A stretch of 43,878 nt of DNA from Oscillibacter sp. (GTDB lineage Bacteria > Bacillota > Clostridia > Oscillospirales > Oscillospiraceae). The position numbers and the translations under genes are program-made. The notes below the pieces were generated by a model. The model had not been told where the DNA came from. It searched no databases and saw only the letters and a program-made list of their open reading frames with translations. The stretch spans positions 1 through 43,878 of the forward strand of contig JAGBDS010000047.1 of NCBI GenBank assembly GCA_017937405.1. The letters are read 5' to 3'. This document shows positions 39,951 to 43,878 of this stretch, in pieces (the stretch's first letter is position 1; every line of letters starts with the position of its first letter).

Positions 39951-40439
39951 ATGGACCCCACCAACCGGCGTATCCGAAAAATTGACAAGGACTCCCAGCG
40001 CTTTGTGGCCCAGGCCCTGGGCAACACGAATCTGACCCTCTCCGACTACGATATGATCCACACCGTCCAGCACCGCCCCGGCATCACCCAAGAGCAGCTG
40101 CGAAAAAAATACGCGCTGGATAAGAGCACCATTGCCCGCCGGGCCGCCAAGCTGGAGGCCGGAGGCTACATTGAGCGCCGCCCCCATCCCGAGGACGGAC
40201 GACGGAAGCAGCTTTTCGTCACGGAAAAGGGCGCCGCCATCCGCAACGCGAAGGTGGACGCGGAATCGTTCTACTACGAATGGCTCACCGCCGAACTGAG
40301 CCAGGAGGAGCTGGATGTGCTGCGCCCCCTGCTGAACCGACTCCAGCTCCGCAGCCGGGACGAGCGCCGGCAGGAATTTGTCCACCTGTTGAAGCTGTAC
40401 GCCGACACCCATGGCGGACAGTCCAGCGCCAAAGGATAA
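39951..40439 (+). CDS. MarR-family transcriptional regulator
   Basis: A 162-residue winged-helix regulator. The recognition part is GITQEQLRKKYALDKSTIARRAAKLEAGGYIERR, followed by the wing PHPEDGRRKQLFVTEKG, both classic for MarR. Helices at both ends form the dimer. Start chosen at 39951 with AAGGAGG upstream rather than an ATG 30 nt earlier that overlaps the promoter. It has its own strong promoter and terminator. No transporter or enzyme gene is co-transcribed, so its targets are unknown. Confidence 0.92.
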   Translation: MDPTNRRIRKIDKDSQRFVAQALGNTNLTLSDYDMIHTVQHRPGITQEQLRKKYALDKSTIARRAAKLEAGGYIERRPHPEDGRRKQLFVTEKGAAIRNAKVDAESFYYEWLTAELSQEELDVLRPLLNRLQLRSRDERRQEFVHLLKLYADTHGGQSSAKG

Positions 40440-40443
40440 AAAG

Positions 40444-40477
40444 ACAGCTTGCCGAAATTGGCAAGCTGTACTTTTTT
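40444..40477 (+). terminator. Terminator of the marR gene
   Basis: ACAGCTTGCC (40444-40453) pairs perfectly with GGCAAGCTGT (40460-40469) over GAAATT, followed by ACTTTTTT. It overlaps the stop codon of the convergent gene and may act both ways. Confidence 0.88.
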
Positions 40478-40907
40478 ACGATTTCGCATGGATTTGAGCA
40501 CCGCACTTGGGGCAGGTGATGATGATCTTCCCCTTTCCCACCGGCACCCGGCAGATGGTGCCGCAGGTCTTGCAGGTAAAGTATTTGTGGTCCTTGTCCG
40601 CATGGCGTGCCTTGGCCCCGGCGTTCCGGCTCTTGACGCCGCACCACCAGTTCCAGAACTTCTGGTTCTCCGCCCGCCGCTTCGGCAGGTTCTTTGAGAA
40701 CATTCGGAACAAAATGAGGACCATCAGCGGCCACAGCAGGATCTCACAGAGCAGAGCAAGCCCCCGCAGGCGCATCATGGAAAACAGGAGCTGGCCCAGG
40801 AAAACGCCCATATACCCCCAGAACAGCCCCCGGTTCAGCTGGTCCATGCCGTTGCGGCCATACATGAAGCGGACGATGGCGTTTCCGATTTTTTGGAAGA
40901 AAGTCAT
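40476..40907 (-). CDS. Membrane protein with C-terminal zinc ribbon
   Basis: A 143-residue protein with two hydrophobic helices (about 29-45 and 50-69) and a C-terminal cytosolic zinc ribbon: CKTC (112-115) and CPKC (132-135), spaced as in a rubredoxin-like knuckle. The part between helices and ribbon is basic. I know similar small proteins in Clostridia only as uncharacterised. Start chosen at 40907 because AGGGGAG lies 8 nt upstream; the ATG 39 nt earlier has no ribosome site. It is convergent with marR. Confidence 0.78.
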   Translation of the reverse strand: MTFFQKIGNAIVRFMYGRNGMDQLNRGLFWGYMGVFLGQLLFSMMRLRGLALLCEILLWPLMVLILFRMFSKNLPKRRAENQKFWNWWCGVKSRNAGAKARHADKDHKYFTCKTCGTICRVPVGKGKIIITCPKCGAQIHAKS

Positions 40908-41013
40908 ACGCGGGACTCCCCTTTTGGTGAACTGGATTTTTTTCATATTTTACTCGCAAACCAAGTCCCAGACAACACCCTGCCGCCAGAATTTACAAAA
41001 TGGTCATTTATTT

Positions 41014-41040
41014 TTAGCACTCTCTGTGCTATAGTGCTAA
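41014..41040 (+). promoter_or_regulatory. CIRCE element (HrcA operator) upstream of htpG
   Basis: TTAGCACTC (41014-41022), 9-nt spacer, TAGTGCTAA (41032-41040). This is the CIRCE consensus with one mismatch in the right arm. It overlaps a -10-like TATAGT (41030-41035), so HrcA binding would block transcription. Confidence 0.88.
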
Positions 41041-41078
41041 CTGTTGTTAAAATACAATGAAGGAAGTGTAACTGTATC

Positions 41079-42977
41079 ATGGCAAAAAAGCAATTCAAAG
41101 CGGAATCCAAGCGGCTGTTGGACCTGATGATCAACTCCATCTACACCCACAAGGAGATCTTCCTCCGGGAGATCATCTCCAACGCCAGCGACGCCTGCGA
41201 CAAACTGTGCTACCAGGCGCTGACGGACGAGTCCGTGGGCCTGAACCGCAAGGATTTCAAGATCGAGCTGAAGGTGGACAAGGAGAACCGGCTCATCACC
41301 GTGTCCGATAACGGCATCGGCATGGACAAGGACGACCTGGAGAACAACCTGGGCGTCATCGCCTCCTCCGGCTCCTACAAGTTCAAGCAGGAAGTGGGCG
41401 ACGACGCCAAGGACACCGACGTCATCGGCCAGTTCGGCGTGGGCTTCTACGCGGCGTTTATGGTTGCGAAGACGGTCGAAGTCCTGTCCCGCTCGGAAAA
41501 GACCGGCGAGACCAACCTTTGGGTTTCCGACGGTGCGGACGGCTACACCATCACCCCGGCAGAAAAGGCCGAGGCCGGTACCGACATCATCCTGACCATC
41601 AAGGACAATGCCGAAAACGAGAACTTCGACGAGTATCTGGAGCCGTACCGCATCCAGTCCATCGTGCGCAAGTATTCTGACTACATCCGTTACCCCATCC
41701 AGATGGAGATGCCGCGCAGCCGTATGAAGGAAGGCTGCGACCCCGAGAAGCCGGAATATGAGGACTACATGGAGCTGACCACCCTCAATTCCATGGTGCC
41801 GATCTGGAAGAAGGCCAAGTCCGAGCTCAAGGATGAGGACTACAACAACTTCTACAAGTCCAAGTATTACGACTTCAAGGATCCGGTACGCCATATTCAT
41901 ATGAACACCGAGGGTGCGGTCACCTTCAACGCCCTGCTGTTCATCCCGGCAAGCGCACCGTTCAACTATTACACCAAGGACTACGAGAAGGGTCTGCAGC
42001 TCTATTCCAACGGCGTGCTCATCATGGAGCGCTGTGCGGACCTGCTGCCCGATCACTTCAACTTTGTTCGCGGTCTGGTCGATACTGCCGACCTATCGCT
42101 CAACATCTCGCGCGAGATGCTTCAGCACGACCGTCACCTTAAGCTGATCGCGACCAATCTGGAAAAGAAGATCAAGTCCGAGCTGCTGAACCTGCTGAAA
42201 AACGACCGCGAGAAGTACGAGACCTTCTTCAAGGCGTTCGGCATGCAGCTCAAGTACGGCGCGTATGTAGAGTATGGCGCACATAAGGAACTGCTGCAGG
42301 ATCTGCTGATGTACCACTCCGTAACCGAAAACAAGATGGTCACGCTCGAAGAGTATGTCTCCCGCATGAAGGAAGACCAGAAGTACATCTATTATGCCTG
42401 CGGCGAGAGCGCAGCCAAGATCAGCCTGCTGCCCCAGATGGAGCGTCTGCGCGACAAGGGCTACGAAGTCCTGTGCATGACCGACAACATCGACGAGTTC
42501 TGCATCAAGATGATGCACGACTATAAGGAAAAGGAATTCAAGTCCATCACCGACGGTGACCTCGACCTCGCCACCGAGGACGAGAAAAAGGCCATTGAAA
42601 AGCTTTCGGAGGAAAACAAGGGTCTGCTCGAGCAGATGAAGGAGGCCCTGGGCGACAAGGTTGCCAAGGTACAGCTCACCTCCCGTCTCAAGAGCCATCC
42701 GTGCTGCCTGTCCACCGAGGGTATGGTTTCCCTCGAGATGGAAAAGGTGCTCAAGGAGCAGCGCATGGGCGACGAGGAAACGGTCAAGGCCGAGCGCGTG
42801 CTCGAGCTGAACGCCGACCATCCGATCTTCCACAAGCTCGCATCCCTGTCCGGCGATGCCGACAAGCTCAAAACCTATACAGAAATCCTGTATGCGCAGG
42901 CACAGCTCATTGAGGGTCTCTCGCTTGAGGATCCGGTCGCGTATGCCAACGCCGTATGCAGCCTTCTGTCTGAATAA
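41079..42977 (+). CDS. htpG: Molecular chaperone HtpG (Hsp90)
   Basis: A 632-residue cytosolic Hsp90 homologue. The GHKL ATPase domain is complete: IFLREIISNASDACDKL (with the ATP-binding Glu and Asn), SDNGIGMDKDDLENNLGVIASSGS and GQFGVGFYAAFMVAK. The middle domain has the catalytic-loop region DLSLNISREMLQHDRHLK, followed by a C-terminal dimerisation domain. GAAGGAAG lies upstream of the ATG. A CIRCE element 39 bp upstream places it in the HrcA heat-shock regulon. From about base 41450 codon choice changes (CCG, TCG, CTC and CGT become common). Downstream, a lipid kinase starts 28 nt after the stop. Confidence 0.97.
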   Translation: MAKKQFKAESKRLLDLMINSIYTHKEIFLREIISNASDACDKLCYQALTDESVGLNRKDFKIELKVDKENRLITVSDNGIGMDKDDLENNLGVIASSGSYKFKQEVGDDAKDTDVIGQFGVGFYAAFMVAKTVEVLSRSEKTGETNLWVSDGADGYTITPAEKAEAGTDIILTIKDNAENENFDEYLEPYRIQSIVRKYSDYIRYPIQMEMPRSRMKEGCDPEKPEYEDYMELTTLNSMVPIWKKAKSELKDEDYNNFYKSKYYDFKDPVRHIHMNTEGAVTFNALLFIPASAPFNYYTKDYEKGLQLYSNGVLIMERCADLLPDHFNFVRGLVDTADLSLNISREMLQHDRHLKLIATNLEKKIKSELLNLLKNDREKYETFFKAFGMQLKYGAYVEYGAHKELLQDLLMYHSVTENKMVTLEEYVSRMKEDQKYIYYACGESAAKISLLPQMERLRDKGYEVLCMTDNIDEFCIKMMHDYKEKEFKSITDGDLDLATEDEKKAIEKLSEENKGLLEQMKEALGDKVAKVQLTSRLKSHPCCLSTEGMVSLEMEKVLKEQRMGDEETVKAERVLELNADHPIFHKLASLSGDADKLKTYTEILYAQAQLIEGLSLEDPVAYANAVCSLLSE

Positions 42978-43004
42978 TCCCGATTTCAAGGAGGCGCGGA
43001 CTGT

Positions 43005-43878
43005 ATGCCGCAAAGATTACTGTTTATCGTGAATCCCAATTCCGGGAAGGGTGAAATGCGCCATCAGGCGATCGACTGCATTGATCGCTTTGTCAAAGCA
43101 GGCTATGAGGTCACCGTTTATACTACCCAGCAGTCGGGAGACGCTACACGTATTGTCAGTGACCGCGGCAGCATTTTCGACCTGATTGTATGCAGCGGCG
43201 GCGACGGCACGCTTAACGAAACCGTGGCCGGTCTGATGCAGCTTCCGGAGAAGCCCGCGCTTGGTTACATCCCCTCGGGTACGACAAACGACTTTGCCAC
43301 CAGCCTCGGCATTCCCAAAAAGGCGCTCGACGCGGCCGAACTGATTCTGCGCAGCAAACCATACAGCGTGGATGTCGGCAGCTTCAACGACCGGTATTTT
43401 ACTTATGTCGCCGGCTTCGGCGCCTTCACTGAGGTTGCGTATTCCACGCCGCAGAACACCAAAAACGCGCTGGGCCGTCTGGCATACATTCTGGAGGGCA
43501 TCAAATCCCTCCCCACCCTGCAGCCCTATCACGTCAAGGTCGAATGCGAGGATCGCACCATTGAGGATGAATTCATCTTCGGCATGGTGACCAACACCAC
43601 GACGGTCGGCGGCTTCAAGGGGCTCGTGCATGACGTCGGTTTGGACGACGGTTTGTTTGAGGTCTTTCTGGTCAAGACGCCCACCAATCCGCTGGAGATT
43701 CAGCAGATCCTCAATGAACTCCTCATTACGCCGGATGACAACAACTTCATCCTGCGGTTTAAGACCCCGTATGTACGGTTTACGGCTGAACAGGAGATGC
43801 CTTGGACGCTGGACGGAGAATTTGGCGGCGCACCTCATATCGCGGAGATCTCCAACTGCCGTCAGGCACTGCACATCT
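43005..43878 (+). CDS. Diacylglycerol/lipid kinase family protein (3' partial)
   Basis: At least 291 residues; the frame is still open at the window end. The catalytic-domain motifs of the YegS/BmrU/DgkB lipid-kinase family are present: the start LLFIVNPNSGKG, the nucleotide-binding GGDGTLNE (65-72) and GYIPSGTTNDFATSLGIP. The later LVHDVGLDDGLFEVFLVKT and TLDGE belong to the second domain. It would phosphorylate diacylglycerol or a related lipid at the membrane with ATP. AAGGAGG lies 10 nt before the ATG at 43005. Co-transcription with htpG is likely from the short gap. Confidence 0.93.
   Translation, partial: MPQRLLFIVNPNSGKGEMRHQAIDCIDRFVKAGYEVTVYTTQQSGDATRIVSDRGSIFDLIVCSGGDGTLNETVAGLMQLPEKPALGYIPSGTTNDFATSLGIPKKALDAAELILRSKPYSVDVGSFNDRYFTYVAGFGAFTEVAYSTPQNTKNALGRLAYILEGIKSLPTLQPYHVKVECEDRTIEDEFIFGMVTNTTTVGGFKGLVHDVGLDDGLFEVFLVKTPTNPLEIQQILNELLITPDDNNFILRFKTPYVRFTAEQEMPWTLDGEFGGAPHIAEISNCRQALHI

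Overview
The window looks like a chromosome segment of a GC-rich (about 60%) gut Clostridia bacterium, most likely Oscillospiraceae (Flavonifractor/Lawsonibacter/Dysosmobacter-like). This placement is an inference from gene content: strong AGGAGG ribosome sites, three-SLH surface proteins, a short-form HisG with HisZ, a DUF6100/RepA-type mobile-element remnant, an ECF sigma/DUF4179 pair and a CIRCE element. No 16S or other decisive marker is present.

Layout. 1-480 is the 3' end of groL. 500-3574 is a decayed integrated element: an 11-bp inverted repeat around three TACGCCA repeats, a LuxR fragment, an intact DUF6100 gene, a replication-relaxation-type gene with two in-frame amber codons, and a RepA-like ATPase cut off at its 3' end. 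3615-3950 is a small unknown gene.

4573-13671 is the most unusual part. It holds two successive copies of one convergent module: a small protein with a phage-tail-like N-terminus on the + strand, a shared bidirectional terminator, and a very large SLH-domain surface protein on the - strand. In both protein pairs the N-termini are conserved and the C-termini diverge. The SLH genes share conserved blocks in long 5' leaders, one of which carries an extra hairpin-rich insertion of about 120 nt. The second module is bracketed by a 30-bp inverted repeat (28/30 identical). The region between the modules also has 42-bp direct repeats and a TTGCACA/TGTGCAA palindrome. The simplest reading is a duplicated, diversifying cell-surface locus.

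14083-16755 holds a GH13 glycosidase and an FGGY sugar kinase (+). Convergent to them is galE (-), followed by a lower-GC class I methyltransferase flanked by two identical terminator hairpins. 19037-25341 (-) is an efflux operon, tetR-tolC-like-MFP-RND, with a consensus promoter and a palindromic operator. 25619-26679 (-) is a HAD phosphatase overlapping a zincin-like metallopeptidase.

26811-34915 (-) is a complete histidine operon in transcription order hisZG(fused)-D-C-B-H-A-F-IE-J, with many 4-bp overlaps and a recognisable promoter. 35114-37571 (-) encodes a MerR regulator fused to an RDD membrane domain and an extracytoplasmic domain, with a textbook 19-bp-spacer MerR promoter, and a PhnD-like lipoprotein upstream. 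37686-40439 (+) holds a cupin, an ECF sigma factor, its DUF4179 partner and a MarR regulator. 40476-40907 (-) is a membrane zinc-ribbon protein. 41079-43878 (+) is htpG under a CIRCE element, then a lipid kinase that runs off the window. No tRNA, rRNA or CRISPR array was seen.
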